A DNA stretch of 64,000 nucleotides from the NCBI GenBank assembly GCA_015501075.1, contig JADNYJ010000039.1, positions 124,001-188,000 on the forward strand. Reading direction: 5' to 3'. Shown piece by piece: positions 12,850 to 24,894 of this stretch; position 1 is the stretch's first letter, and the number at the start of each line of letters is the position of its first letter. Source of the DNA: Gymnopilus junonius (Eukaryota; Basidiomycota; Agaricomycetes; Agaricales; Galerinaceae). The notes under the pieces were generated by a model. It saw nothing but the letters and a program-made list of their open reading frames with translations. It was not told the origin of the DNA and searched no databases. The translations under genes and the position numbers were made by a program.

Positions 12850-14329
12850 CTAGCCAGTTATTCGAATCCGAGTCGGTATCATTTGCCCATATTCCGAGTC
12901 TACAGGTTTCTTAAAATCGTCTAATAAAGATTCCAGAACCACTTCTGGTCGTTTGAGCAGTTCGATCTCCGGCAGGAACGTCTTATCCGCCGTCTTTTTC
13001 ATTGTCGTCCTCTGTAATCCTAGCCCAACTGTGCATAGGACCTTCTCTTCCACGGCGTCAGAGAGCGAGAGCCAGTGGAATATGGATCAACCATAGTTCG
13101 TGAGTGAAAATTTTTCCAGCATCCACGCTGACCAAATCCATATCGCAGGAAGTGATCCACTGCGCACGATCTCTTCAAGAGCCAGAAGTATTTCTTCAAA
13201 GCCGTAAATGCTTTTTGCCACCTTTTCTGCGATTTGGGAATAGTCGGACTCGTTGTTGTTGACAAACCGCTGATGATCAAGACGGACATGATTCTCTCGA
13301 CTGCCCTGTTAACAGAGCTTTTTCGGAGACGTTTCGTCGCACGAAATGCAATGGCCCGCCATTGGGAAGATATAGATTGTTCCTCTAGCAAACATTGTCA
13401 ATCAATCCATGTTGGCAGTGGATGAAGGGGCTTGTCTCACCTTGACGTTGTATCAAATTGTAAACGTCTTTCAGCTCCCCATGCCCGTCAAGAAGTGAAC
13501 CCGCAGTTCCAAATACCTCCAGAGTCCAGGCGACGAGAATGGTCTGCAAAGCAAGCTGCAAAGGCACCGATGACTCTGGCACTATTGGGTCTCGAATATT
13601 CAAAGCCTCGTCGATTTGGCAGTTGAAGTCGTACAGCAGCCCCCCGATAGCACCTTTAGCAATCCTACTGCATCTGTCAACGACATCCCTCTGCTCGTTT
13701 CTTTCGAAAAGATCAGTTTTCTTCCCCTCTTCGAAAAGGTCAATGATGTTTGTTGCTAAATTGAAGATCTCTGAATTAATCGTCCACACTTTGCAGGATT
13801 GTCGAACCAGGATATTCGTCTGGTTGTTGAGATATGTCTGAGCCTCCTTCAGCTCCGATGTCCTTGTTCCAATAGGCATTGCAATTGCAGAAAGTGCTTC
13901 TCGTCGACTCCATCTTTCCGGTATTTTGTCGGTTGCCGCCTCTAATTCCTGAATATGGTCCTGAGCCTTTCAGTTCAAGTGCACTCTGCTGGATATTCGG
14001 ATATTTTTGACCAGAGCTGAGATATGTTCATGCAACCTCCTATTCTCTTCCCTAAGCTTTACCAGCTGCTCCTCTGCATTTGCAAGTTTCCTTTGTGTAA
14101 CGTGCAAAATGTCAGAAGAGCTGTTAGCGTTCACATATCGCGGGTCTCTCTTTCCTGTCTCGGCCTCCTCTGCTCCGTCGCGTCCGGAATGCGCATCCTT
14201 TGGTCGATAAACAACTGTTTCTTCGCCTTCCCTCATTCCTGGTTCAAACGATGCACTTGAATTGTCGATTCTGGGAGGTGGGGCACTCGAATTTGCTTTG
14301 CGGCTGGAGAAGAAGGAGGTCACGGTCAT
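12850..14329 (-). pseudogene. coiled-coil family protein CC3, broken
   Basis: Third member of the coiled-coil family. The opening MTVTSFFSSRKAN resembles the starts of CC2 and CC4. A coiled coil (TQRKLANAEEQLVKLREE) is followed by the core (RTSELKEAQTYL, INSEIFNLATNIIDL, PLQLALQTILVAWTLEVF) and the last exon, which ends in VLCTVGLGLQRTTMKK. An in-frame TGA at 13970-13972 interrupts the coiled coil, and the same frame continues beyond it. In the last exon the homology hops between frames: the SCDMDLVSVDAGKIF segment, which matches SCDLEALYIAPDVAY in CC1, is in a different frame from the end. It is most simply a pseudogene. It stands divergently to Hsp70-like copy C, which is itself damaged at its 5' end. 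Confidence 0.7.
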
Positions 14330-14882
14330 GAAGGAAATCCAGACCTCCAAGTCAGGAAATCTCAAAAGATATCTGTATAACTGGGCAACGTGTGCCATGC
14401 TATTTTCGACCTTCTTTTGGCAGTATGCACGATCCAATCATAAATGGTAGCCCAATCTCCAAAGCGCTGGCGATCCTACACGCGTCAAACGCGTTCCACA
14501 TATTGCTCCTGATGCGCAGTCATTCTCTCTGTAGAACACACCGCAATGTATTCAAATGCGTTCCTATCAACTGCCATTGTACCACATACCACCTCACCTT
14601 TCCAAAAATATAGCCTTGCTTATCGATGAGACGTCCGGCTCAAATGCCCTTTGCCACTGCCCGGGTCTGTCATGCGGTTCTGCTGTCAATTTGCCCCGAG
14701 ACCTTTGCCCTGCAAATTTAGGCGCTGGAAACGAAATTAGACGACACGACTAATCAACGTGGGTAACTCATGCTTTTAGCTAATAATTTTCCAGTTCCAA
14801 CGCAAGTGGAACTTCTTATCGATGCCCAAAGGTCTATATAACAGAGGAAACGCACTGGAACCCCCAGTCAACTGAAGGCATT
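14330..14882. promoter_or_regulatory. divergent intergenic region CC3 / Hsp70-like C
   Basis: Shared 5' flank of CC3 (-) and copy C (+), 553 bp. A good TATA box for C is at 14835-14841. No other gene recognised. Confidence 0.5.
14835..14841 (+). promoter_or_regulatory. TATA box of Hsp70-like gene C
   Basis: TATATAA, 42 bp before the start codon at 14883. Confidence 0.6.
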
Positions 14883-17402
14883 ATGGCTTTACCCAATAGG
14901 CCACCTTTTGAAGGCAATCGCCGTAAGCTTGTAGTCGCCATCGATATTGGAACTACATTCAGCGGGGTGTCGTACAGGTTACCCTCACTCCATCAAATCC
15001 GTCGTCTCTAACATATTTCTAATTGTATTGCAGTATCCTCGACCCTGGTCTCATACCTGAAATTCGGGGATAAATAGGTAATCTTGACGCGAATAGCGTG
15101 CGCTCATCTCCATAGAACTTGTATCTAACTTGCGTATATACAGATATCCGGCAAGAGCGTGTCGGAGGTGACCTGAAATCCCAACAATCATTTGGTATGA
15201 TCAATCGGCGCTATAAAGCAGCGGGAGCGGAAGCCACACGGGAAGGCATCGATATAGAGGCAGCTGAACAACAGTGGATCAAAGCAGAATGGTAGGCTTT
15301 TTACTCTGGTATCCGTCATCACAACCTCATTCCAAATACAAAGGTTCAAAGTTCATCTTCGCCCAAAGGCAATCCAGGCGCCCAAGGCGCTTCACAAGAT
15401 CCCTCCTCTCCCTCTAGGAAAAACGGTCGTTGAGGTATTCGCCGATTTTCTGCGTTACATTTTTGAATGCACGAAAACCTACATACAAGAAAGTCATGCC
15501 AACGGCAAGGCAATGTGGGATAGCTTCAAGGACGACATAGACTTTGTGCTGACCCATCCCAATGGATATGAAGGCCCGCAGCAAAAACTTATGCGTGAAG
15601 CAGCTGTGCTCGCAGGCCTTGTCCCTAATGCCGAAGCAGCTGAAGCGCGAGTTCAACTGGTGACCGAAGGCGAAGCCAGCCTTCACTACTGCATTCAAAG
15701 TGGCCTGAGTAAAGAGGCGATCAAGGTGAATCCTGCTTCTTTTTCTCTCAACGTGTACTCTGTATGAACTCAGGTTTTCAGGAGGGAGAAGGCGTCATGA
15801 TCATTGACGCTGGTGGAGGAACAATCGACTTCAGCTCATACATGCAGAAAGGAGAAACCTTCGAGGAAATTGCTGCACCTGAATGTCGGTGATGATTTTA
15901 ACACACCTTCCCTAAAGATTCTCACTCCTTATTTGTAGGTCTGTACAGCGGCTCAGTTTTCGTGACTAGTCGGGCCAAAATTCATTTCGAAAGTTCGTCT
16001 GCTTGATGTTTGCCTTCAACTTATGGTATTTGACCTTCAATAAACAGATCTTTTTGCAAACACTCGTTTCGCAGAAGAGGTGGACTTAATAACAGATAAG
16101 TTTGATAAGAAGACGAAGCCCTCATTCAAAAGCGACGAAGTCGATTACTGGATTCAATTCGCGGGTCTCCGTGAAAAGGACCCAAACCTCAATATCCGCT
16201 CGGGTCAACTCAAAGTTTCTGGGTCAGAGTAATACGTACCAATTCGAAGTATTGGTTAACTGATATCTAGCTCCGACTAATTAGAGTGGCTATCGCTTCA
16301 TTTTTTGAACCATCAATCTCCGATATAGTCACTGCGGTTGACGCGCAAACGTTCGGGGCAGAGACGGAGATCAAGGTAGGTTTCAACCCTGCAGTTTCGA
16401 CATATTAATGACTACATCATTGCAGTCCGCTTTTCTTGTAGGCGGCTTTGCAGCTAGTGATTGGTTATATTCGCAAATACAAGAAAGATTCGAGGCTTTG
16501 TCAATTGAAGTCTCTCGTCCTGATACACATGTGTACGTCTAAATGGCGATTACCGCAGAAAATGTCTAACCCAATCCACAGGAACAAAGCTGTGGCTCAC
16601 GGGGCTCTTTCTTATTATCTTGACCATCGCGTTACTACCAGGGTCGCAAAGTTTACCTTTGGTGTGCGTTGCGGAGTCCCCTATGATCCCGCTGACAAGG
16701 AGCACATCAAGCGATCTTCTTCCAAATATCAAGCAGCTAATGGTGATTGGTATATACCAAAGGCGTTTGACATTATATTACCCCGCGTTTGTGTATTTTG
16801 ATGATCTTTTTTTGCTCGATCAACTAACCAGGCTCTTCTCGACAGGGTACTCAGGTCGCAGAGACTAAAGAATTCCGTCGACCCTTTCAACAGACCAGCA
16901 AGGACGTTAGTTGGCTCAGGATGGTGTCTACACCTATCCTGTGCTACCGTGGCAAGCAAGAAAGTCCTGCTTGGGTCGATGTGGAACCAGGTATTCTTTT
17001 TGGCTAAGTCTTCCTTATTTGAATTTTACCAGTGGCTCCAGAAATGTTCACTTCTATGTGCAACATTCAAGCAGACCTAGGAGAATTTACCAAGTCCCTT
17101 CCGCTCCAGGTAGCTACGCACGGTATCAAAAAGGAGGCATTTTATAGGATGGACTACGATATTGGGTTGCTATTCGGCTTGACTGAATTTAAAGCCATTA
17201 TGATATGGCAAGAGCAAGTAGGTCCATTCTGTGCGCTCTCCTGAATGCAGTGCTGAAGGTTATATATCCCTTTTCCACTCTATAGGGAAAGGAAAAACGG
17301 TAGGCTTTTTATTTGCATTCGTAATCCACACCATTTTTGATCCACATGAAACGTAGAAGCTCAGCGATCAAGGTAAACTTCAATCCTGAGGATTGTGATT
17401 GA
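14883..17402 (+). pseudogene. Hsp70-like ATPase, HSPA12-like group (copy C), 5' exons damaged
   Basis: Exon 1 is sound (VVAIDIGTTFSGVSY, phosphate-1). Exon 2 lacks one base near 15067-15075, giving TAA at 15071-15073 where paralogues read GVTR. Exon 3 (about 15144-15292) has at least three further one-base losses against A, B, E and F. From the FKVHLRPK exon (about 15344) onwards every exon is intact: LTHPNGYEG, DAGGGTIDFSSY, LVGGFAASDWLY, and a C-terminus ending in NFNPEDCD in place of the YDPD tail of A and B. The protein body is clearly diverged from A and B. Either the damage is recent, or the downstream exons are still used from an alternative start; no good internal start is obvious. 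It is divergent to CC3. Confidence 0.75.
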
Positions 17403-17896
17403 CTCGACATACCTTAGCGTAAGCTGGACTCGCCGTTACCGAATGCCTCTTTGGAGTACTACGTAGTCCTATTCTTGCATGTTATTAATGTCCTCAAATC
17501 TACGTGGCATTTGTCTGCATTCGGGGTCAAAGCAAGAGCAGAATGGAATTAACGGTCGAAAACGCGACAACTAGGTGCAACTAAGTCAGAACTATAGACT
17601 AATAGTACATGAATGAATACGAAAGTAAGAATATCAAAATACAAGGGAGTGAAAATATATACATGATTGTGTGATAACAAATGAATAGCAATCAAGACGA
17701 ATGTGGTGTACACATAAATGGCTACAAAACATGATGATGAAACGGACGAACGAATGATGGGAAGTGCAAGACAGGACAGTGTCGGAGATGAAAATGTCAA
17801 TTGCAGGGTCACAGTATCACAATTTCAATGCACAAGGTGGTTCGCTAACAATAAAGTAGATCTCAAAACGTCTCTGGGCAGATTGAATACGAAAGT
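17403..17896. other. convergent intergenic C / HMG-box gene
   Basis: AT-rich 3' flanks; no gene recognised. Confidence 0.45.
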
Positions 17897-20062
17897 TCAG
17901 CTTTGATTGTTGCCACCATGCAGTCGACGCAGTTCTGTAAGGAAGTCTAATTGGCGAGGAGGTTCAGATTGAAGGTGAGGGTCACTGGCAGCTCTGTGTT
18001 CAATACGATCCCAATCACTGGAATCCATTGATAGGTGAGGATGATGGAGTTCGGATCGGCTGGCACCCCAAGTACCTCCATGGTCATACCAGCCCGGTGG
18101 AGACGCGGAGGACACAGGAGGCGGCGCATTGTTGGATGGCCAGCTTCGCACATTTGATGATTGGTATTTGTAATCTCCAGCCCAGCCTGTCAAAGTAGAA
18201 AATGAGGAGGAAGGAAAACTAGGAGACGTTTGCGGTGGTGGCATCCTGGATTGATAGTAGTCGGATGACAGAGAATGTGGGAGAGGGGGAGGAGGAGAAA
18301 TGATTGCGGGTGGATTGTCATTGGCATTGCAATCGTCTTTGTAGGGATCCTCGACTACAGTCACAACATTTGGTCTGCTGTTAGCACTTGAACCCCATTC
18401 AAAGCGTTGATTACTCTCTTGGGCAGATTCAAACGTTCCGTATTGCTTTGAGACAGGGTTAATTAGCATGAGAATACAATAAAATGAAGACGACAAACTT
18501 CGACGTATCCACTGTTGAACCGGGTTCCTCCAGACGGCACGCCATAGCCTATGACATTTGAAGACGAGGAAGAAGGATTGTGCTGATCCCTTGGCTGGCT
18601 GTAAGCAAATCGAGGATCTGTTGCCTGCGATCTCTGGCCCCACCACGAATCGGGTCCTTGAACTTCCTCTATTCGCCTTTGGTTTTCTGCCTCCTGCCAC
18701 GTGAGTTGATGCAAGCCATCAAACGTCGCAGACTTCGATGACATCGGGAATGGGATCGAGTCATGTCGAGAATGGTTGTGGGTCCCAGTAGGCTCAGGCT
18801 CTTGCAGTACAAGAGTATTGTGAGATCCCCACGAAATAGGGCCGGGTTCTGCGGACGTTGGAGAGATTTCGTCAGCAGAGGACTCCGAAGGTTCTGAAGA
18901 GGATTGTGATTGAGATGGTCTGTTATTCGATAGGGGGGTGGAGAGCGACCGCCTGAACATATGTGTGAGAGGAACATCAAAGAGAGTGGTAGCATTAGCC
19001 TGGTTGGCAACGCTTTTCGAAGAGTTAGGGTCTGTGGCTTCAGAGGTGTCTAATTTGGGGCTGGAATCTAAAGTCAGAGTCGGAGAGCTATGGGTATCCG
19101 TCGACGCGGTGCGTTCCGAAAATTTCTCAGATGATATCCGTTTACTCGAACCTTCAGATGGCCGAGAGGTCGACGCAACATCAGAACGGGGTCTAACGTG
19201 AGTTGTCGAACTTGCGGGCTGGTTTCCTCTACCCTTGGATTTAGGTGCTTTCGAGCTTGTCTTGGCCATCTTATGCATTCCATCCCACTCCTTCACAGCA
19301 ATTTCAAGGTCGTCTCCCTTAAGACCCTCCGCAACGAATCCCGCGATCTTGGCACACCTTATCTCTTCAAGTGAAAGCGGACGCGTTGACGTCGCCTTGC
19401 CAGACCCCCTTTCTTTCCGCTTTCCTCTCACATCCGAACGCCCGGAGTTGTCGACATCGCCATCCTCTTCCTCCGCATCTCGACTACGGACACTCCGGCG
19501 CCGCGATGTGACGGAACCTCCCCCATCTTTTCCCTTTGACTTGGGCAAGGCGTTTGAAGCCGGTCGAAAACGCCAGTCGGGATATTGAGCGCGGTGGTCA
19601 GCTTGGGCCTGAACTGCTTTGGCTTCCCATTTCTCCCTTTCTTCCGGAGGAAGTTGTTTCCAACACAGGCCTGTCAAATAGACGTCGTTAAGCTTGCGCT
19701 TGCATTAAAGAATGCGAGCTGAATTTACCAATGATTTTAGAGAGTCTGCTATGATTTCCCTCGACCTTTCCGGGAATATTTTGTTCTTTGATGAATGCAC
19801 AGCGAAAAAGAATGAAAGCATTTGGAGGCCGTGGAATATGGGTTGGATCGCGCTTCTTCCCATGGGGACGTGGATGGATGACATTCGTAGGTGGTGGATC
19901 TTCTGAGATAGGAGATGCTGCTGGACTAGAAACCAAAGACATTGATGGTTGTGGACTGGCGTCCTGTGTGGCAGAGGGCGCCGGAGTCGAAGTAAAAGAA
20001 AGAGGTGTCATTCCAGATGAAAACGTGTAATTAGGGCTCGGATTATCAACCAGCGGGGGCAT
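17897..20062 (-). CDS. HMG-box transcription factor
   Basis: Three exons. The HMG box (MATA/Sox-like type) begins RPPNAFILFRCAFIKEQN, continues GNHSRLSKIIG, is split by an intron (about 19678-19731) and resumes LCWKQLPPEEREKWEAKA to YPDWRFRP. This is the full ~70-residue DNA-binding fold. It is followed by a long Ser/Pro/Thr-rich, probably disordered region of about 500 residues with basic patches (GKRKERGSGK). The second intron falls near 18430-18495. The start at 20062 (MPPLVDNPSPNYTF) is chosen because it is the first Met before the box in an acceptable context; an upstream in-frame Met at 20185 would cross a likely leader. It is probably a nuclear regulator. Mushroom HMG factors of this shape are linked to mating and fruiting, but the sequence does not show which role this one has. 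Confidence 0.88.
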
Positions 20063-23000
20063 GGCTTTGCAACGTGTTGGGCGCGTGAAATACCCGAGCA
20101 AGGAACTGTACTCACCGTCCTTCTCGACATTCTCATTGACCAGGTCTTGGCCTCGATCGAGGAGCATCTGAAAAAATGTGGGCAATCATGGTTACTAAGA
20201 GGATCCGGCTTCCAAAATTTATCGTTCAAATAAATACTCACAAGATGAGGGACAGTAAAAGGGCGACGGGGCTAGAGCGGTTCTGATGCTTCATCTGCCA
20301 GCGCACCCTTCTTCTCCTTTATGCACTTGACCTTGTTCCCACCACTGATTCTAAACAACGGTGGGCATCTTCGAACCCCCTTGCTTTCGGGCGAATATCA
20401 ACATATCCGACGTCGACAGACAAAGACAATAAGAGAGCCTGAGAAAGGAATCTCATCGCAATGCTCCTTGGGGCTGATTTGCCACGCCGTTATCCGGCCA
20501 GGGAGACGCTATCTTGGGCATCACCTGCTATCCTCGGATGGAAATCAGAGATCATTGACCCAGTAGTTTGGCCATCGTCGCTCAGGGCGAATCTGACTCT
20601 CGCAATACTTACATCATGAAATCTCGCATCTCTGCTCTGATTTGATTGACTGCTTTATTCGTTCGTGTGATCCGGTATGTGCGATGGATTAAACGACCTC
20701 ATTTGCGATAATCAGTTGTCTAGGCCGATCTCTGCAAACAGAAAGAACTCAAGAACATTCCTGGTAGCCTAGATATTATAATAATATTCTGAATGACGTT
20801 CCTTTCATTTAGGCTCTGCATTAACCGGTGACCCAAAAGGCTCCTTTGCGTTGAGAATGTTCGTAAGAAAATTGAATGAATCGAGCCGCAACGTTTGACA
20901 ATTATTAACTAGCACTCACCCCCACATGAAGAACGAAATTCATAAGCCAATACGACGTCTCATTTTAAGTAAATGATACCGATGTTGACAGAATGATGAT
21001 TTTCCACACCCATGGGATATCATGGGGGATATTTGCATTAATGTCTTTGCCACAGTTGTCGTTGGGGAGGAAAGTCCTAGATTTACCAGAGAGAAAGTTC
21101 CTCGAGCCTATAAACTACGAGAACACGGGGAAAAAATAGACCAAACCGTAATGGCCTGAACAAAGCAGCACCTCGCTCACTCCTGCGTTATGGGCGATAT
21201 CATGATGCCACCAGCAGATTTCCAAGCATTGGGCGGCGGTGTCAGATTGGGATAGCTGACAAGATGTCAAGCAGACATCACGCAGTTGCAGCCCAGGCCG
21301 CGGCTACGGCAGTACCACGGGGTCCGATTTTTTTCCTCTGGTCCCATTATTTCCCTGACAAGGCGATAAAAAAAACCAGTCCATGATTCGCCAGTGGAAG
21401 GCATAAGGCTTTTGGTCACCAGTTGCCTTCTGAACTAGCGAACACATTCCACGATCATTGGACTCAGTGAAATGGGGTGCTTGACTCGCCTGTCAGAAAA
21501 GGACGACCATATATAGGTATTTCATAACCAAATTGAACGAAAAAACATACGAGTCATTCATAGATCAAATTTACCTTGGATCGTTGGCGGATACCGCGCT
21601 ATATGGCAACCAGTTGGTGGATTTGGTGTAGCGAAGGTCGATGTGGCCATAGCAAGTTGTTCATACTAAAGAGATTATTGGGCGACGCATCGGTAAAGAA
21701 TGATCAGAGAAACAAAATCATACACGGAGGGGAAGGGTCACATATCTAGGTCTGTAGAAAAGATGCGAGTGACAGGGAAAGATGTGAAGGAGCGATCCTC
21801 ACGTAGATCAATTCCTTAGAAGATAGCCGTGGAACGTGAAACGTGCTACTGACTTCCCAAAGTAGTTTAGTCGCCGACAGAAAGCGTTAAAAGGTTCGCC
21901 GTCATGTGGCCTCGTCGACGTCTTTAACTTTTAAGGAACGTGGTGGATGGACTTGCCTCTACAGAAAGCTTAACCATCTTAAGGCGTCCCTTTATGCGAC
22001 AGAGACGTCTGTCAACCTAGAACCAAGCCACGGACGCCGTTACCCTTTTGCTGGACCCAGTGAAATCGTTGACGTGTAAAAAAAATTGGTCAACTGTGTA
22101 AGATTTGTGTGCCTGAGGATCAAGGGTTCTGGAATTTAGATGAATCCAGAAGCAACTACGAAGGCAAAGAAAATCCGTCGGCAGGACTGTGAGTCGATTC
22201 CCTCGGCATGAAATTGGAGCTATACCTGAGAGGTTCATGTGCATGCATGTCTGGGCGTGGCCTTGAGGTCAAGAACAACTTCGTCTTCCGTTAATCAAAC
22301 TGAAATCCGCTTGAGGAATGAAATAGTTGTCGTGGTGTAAATCCACGACAACTATTGCATATATACATATACTTAGAGCGGTGATAAAGGTCGACGGGGG
22401 AATTGGTTGCTGGCCGGCTGGCAGTTGCTCTGTTATGAGTGGCGTTCGGTGATGGCTTGTGCTTAATCTGATTCTCTATTCTTGGAAGACTGATTAGAAA
22501 AAGAAGAGACATAAAAGAAATATGATCACCCACGGTTTGTACCATTTGATTCCTCTGTTCTCTGAATCTCAACCTCAAACACCGAGAATGAAATACTCCT
22601 CCGAGAGCGTTACCTCCGGCACAAGATATTCAGCGCCCAGGTTTTATTCACGAATGGCCGAAGTGAATCCCGCCCAAGTTAACCTCCAGCGCGCGGTGGC
22701 CGTCGTGATCATTTTATTGATAGTGGAGATTGGCCTAGGAAGAACCACAACTTGCGCCCGGCGAAAAGGGAACATGGTGCACGATTGATGCATGAGGCTG
22801 CAGTTCCAAAACGGAGCAGGAAAACCAGTGTCCTAATCCTTATTTCTCTGGCAATTTACTTCTCCAGCTGCCGTTCTAGCCATAAACGAGGCCAAAGATA
22901 TATTTGATGATCTCGTGCTCCCAGCGCGTCGAGGTAAACACGTTGCTTTCCGCAGTCTTGGGGCCAGATGGATTGACGCACTGCCATTATCGATAATCAG

Positions 23001-23790
23001 AGGACGTTGTACCTTATTTTTTTAGAGGTCTATGTTTGATACCAGGTGGCCTTGTCGTTGCTTTGAGTCGCAGCTCGAAAGCCCCTTGTTAAGGAAAGGT
23101 CGGAAATCTCAGCTCAATTTAATTTCCCTCCGCTAGATGTCGTACCAAATATGATTACCATGGTGGGAGACCCAGCACCCGAGCGGCGATCCATGTTACG
23201 CGTGTCTCTGATATTAGGCTTGTCATGGGACCCACAAGCTCAAGTAAAGTAAAGGCCTTACCTTCTTGACGAGGAGTTCAGATCGCCGTTCCTACATCAA
23301 TGAATCACCCCTTAAATGACGAAAAAAAAGTCCAAACTTTTTTGAATCTCAATCCGCAGAGGGTCCTCACCGTAATCGATAAGCTTGAGCACGCAGGAAG
23401 AGAACATTGCAAATGAGATCCGTTTTCAGTAAGAAATTTGAAGCAACAATTTTTTTAAATACGCGTAGCCGGTTCCCAAGTAGAATGACCTATCGCTGAA
23501 TTAGGCGACTGATATTTCTTCAGATTGACTTCAGCCTTGAGGACATGCCAAGATAACAGTCGATGTTAGGACGACTCAGTAATGAGTGAACTGGCTGATG
23601 ATGCAGAAAATTGTCCCTTAGGCTCAGCGCATAGTAGTAGTGAGTCAGATCAAGAGCCAGACGATGTGGGTGCAGATGGGTGCTTCGAATTTCTCACACC
23701 ATGTCTAGTGATTCATAGCACAGAACGGTGACTCAGTCTCTCAGTCTCAATCTCCCACAGTCATAACCGAAGGCTTACAGTTGTTCCTAC
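20063..23790. other. 3.7-kb gene-poor stretch
   Basis: I find no exon chain with recognisable protein similarity on either strand. The left end is the promoter of the HMG-box gene. From about 23400 the sequence belongs to the duplicated 5' flank of the MGQYW gene. Short homopolymers occur (for example near 21370 and 23325), but no transposon ends are visible. Confidence 0.4.
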
Positions 23791-23799
23791 GCATAAAAA
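23791..23799 (+). promoter_or_regulatory. TATA-like box of MGQYW gene
   Basis: GCATAAAAA about 50 bp before the start codon at 23848. The duplicated copy at 25 kb has lost this part. Confidence 0.5.
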
Positions 23800-23847
23800 G
23801 GAGGCACTTTCAGTTGAAACTTGACCCTCCATCATCTTTCATCTGCC

Positions 23848-24593
23848 ATGGGTCAATATTGGGCGTTCGTCAACGTCGATAGCCGCCAGCGAACCGGTTT
23901 TCTAGGAAAATTAGGGGAATTCTTCTTTTCGGACGAAACCGACGACCTCATGTACCTCCTTGCAATACCAGTCTGTCCACTGCGGACCTGGAGCAGGGAT
24001 CCTGTAATGGCCGGCACCTGGGCAGGGAACCGTGTTATTTGCCTTGGGGACTATGCGCGTACTTGGCCCGAAGAAAAAGTCTCTCCAAACGACTTGACGC
24101 CTGGACAGTCTCCTAAGGACTTCATCGAAAATTGCTCAAATTTAGGCTTTCCAATGTCACGAACCCAATGAATATTAAGGAGGCATATCCTATGGATCGT
24201 GTTTGGGTTTTGCGCAACCTAACGAAGAAGATTTTCGTCCGTTCGAATGGCATCCCTACTCCAGGCGAGGATGGCACTATGTCGTACGGCAACCATCAAG
24301 GTTTCATTGGGGAACCTGGGCTCGGCAATGTACTTCTCTCAAGAATTGCGTGGTCGGATGACTCTTCAATCAGCATGACGTACGAAGACGCCGAAGACAT
24401 TTCTAGGGGTTCTTGGGCGGCCGACAGGTTTGACGTGAGAGGGTACGACGAGGTAAAGGAAGAGTTGGCTCGTGATGGCTGGTTGGATCACACAAGAGTG
24501 GAAGCCAAGAGGTTGTACGGTATTTGGATCTCTGAGAGGGGCGATGAAGGCGATTTTCCGGAAGAACCTGAGACGGTGCCAGAATCTGATTGA
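23848..24593 (+). CDS. Agaricomycete MGQYW-family protein, function unknown
   Basis: Product begins MGQYWAFVNVDSRQ and contains the paired GTWAGNRVICLGDYA and GSWAADRFDVRGYDE segments plus MDRVWVLRNLTKKIFVRS. I recognise this as a family that is abundant in Agaricomycetes; no biochemical role is known to me. Two exons: the intron fits 24079-24179 (AAA/GTCTCT ... ATTAAG/GAG, phase 0), which joins WPEEK to EAYPMDRVW. The damaged neighbouring copy supports the same junction. About 214 residues, acidic C-terminus (EGDFPEEPETVPESD). No signal peptide or membrane segment. Confidence 0.8.
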
Positions 24594-24783
24594 GTCCCAC
24601 CGTGCAATTACGATTTGAGGGAACTTCGATTAATACGGAGCACTGAAAAGCAACCCCTCATACACTGTACCTTTCTTTGTCTAAACTCTGTATTGAAAAG
24701 TTTATCATTGTGAATCGCCGAGTTTACAATCATGGTGACTGGTACAATACTAGTACGCGAGTCCGACGCGTCAACCTTATATG

Positions 24784-24795
24784 GATCACGTGATC
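24784..24795. promoter_or_regulatory. 12-bp palindrome GATCACGTGATC (E-box type)
   Basis: A perfect palindrome centred on CACGTG, flanked by ACGCGT motifs (near 24766 and 24806). A related arrangement occurs after the second gene copy (near 26014-26060). It may be bound by bHLH or MBF-type factors; this is inference from the motif only. Confidence 0.35.
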
Positions 24796-24894
24796 GTATA
24801 GCGCGACGCGTCGACCGTCCCACAATTGAAAAACTTAAGCACGGTCTACTCCTTCATCACACGACTGTGGCGATGCATTCAGTAGGTAAGGGAG

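Larger units (their letters stand above)
23400..24830. repeat. tandem segmental duplication, unit 1
   Basis: Contains the 5' flank, gene and 3' flank of the first MGQYW gene. The block near 23410-23580 (AGTAAGAAATT, then GCCTTGAGGAC and CAGTCGATGTTAGGA) recurs at 24910-25095. The 3' flank with ACGCGT and CACGTG recurs near 26012-26070. Confidence 0.7.

Noticed and set aside
24132..24593. Separate gene for the second half of the MGQYW protein
   Set aside because: A phase-correct intron 24079-24179 joins both halves, and the duplicated copy supports the same junction.
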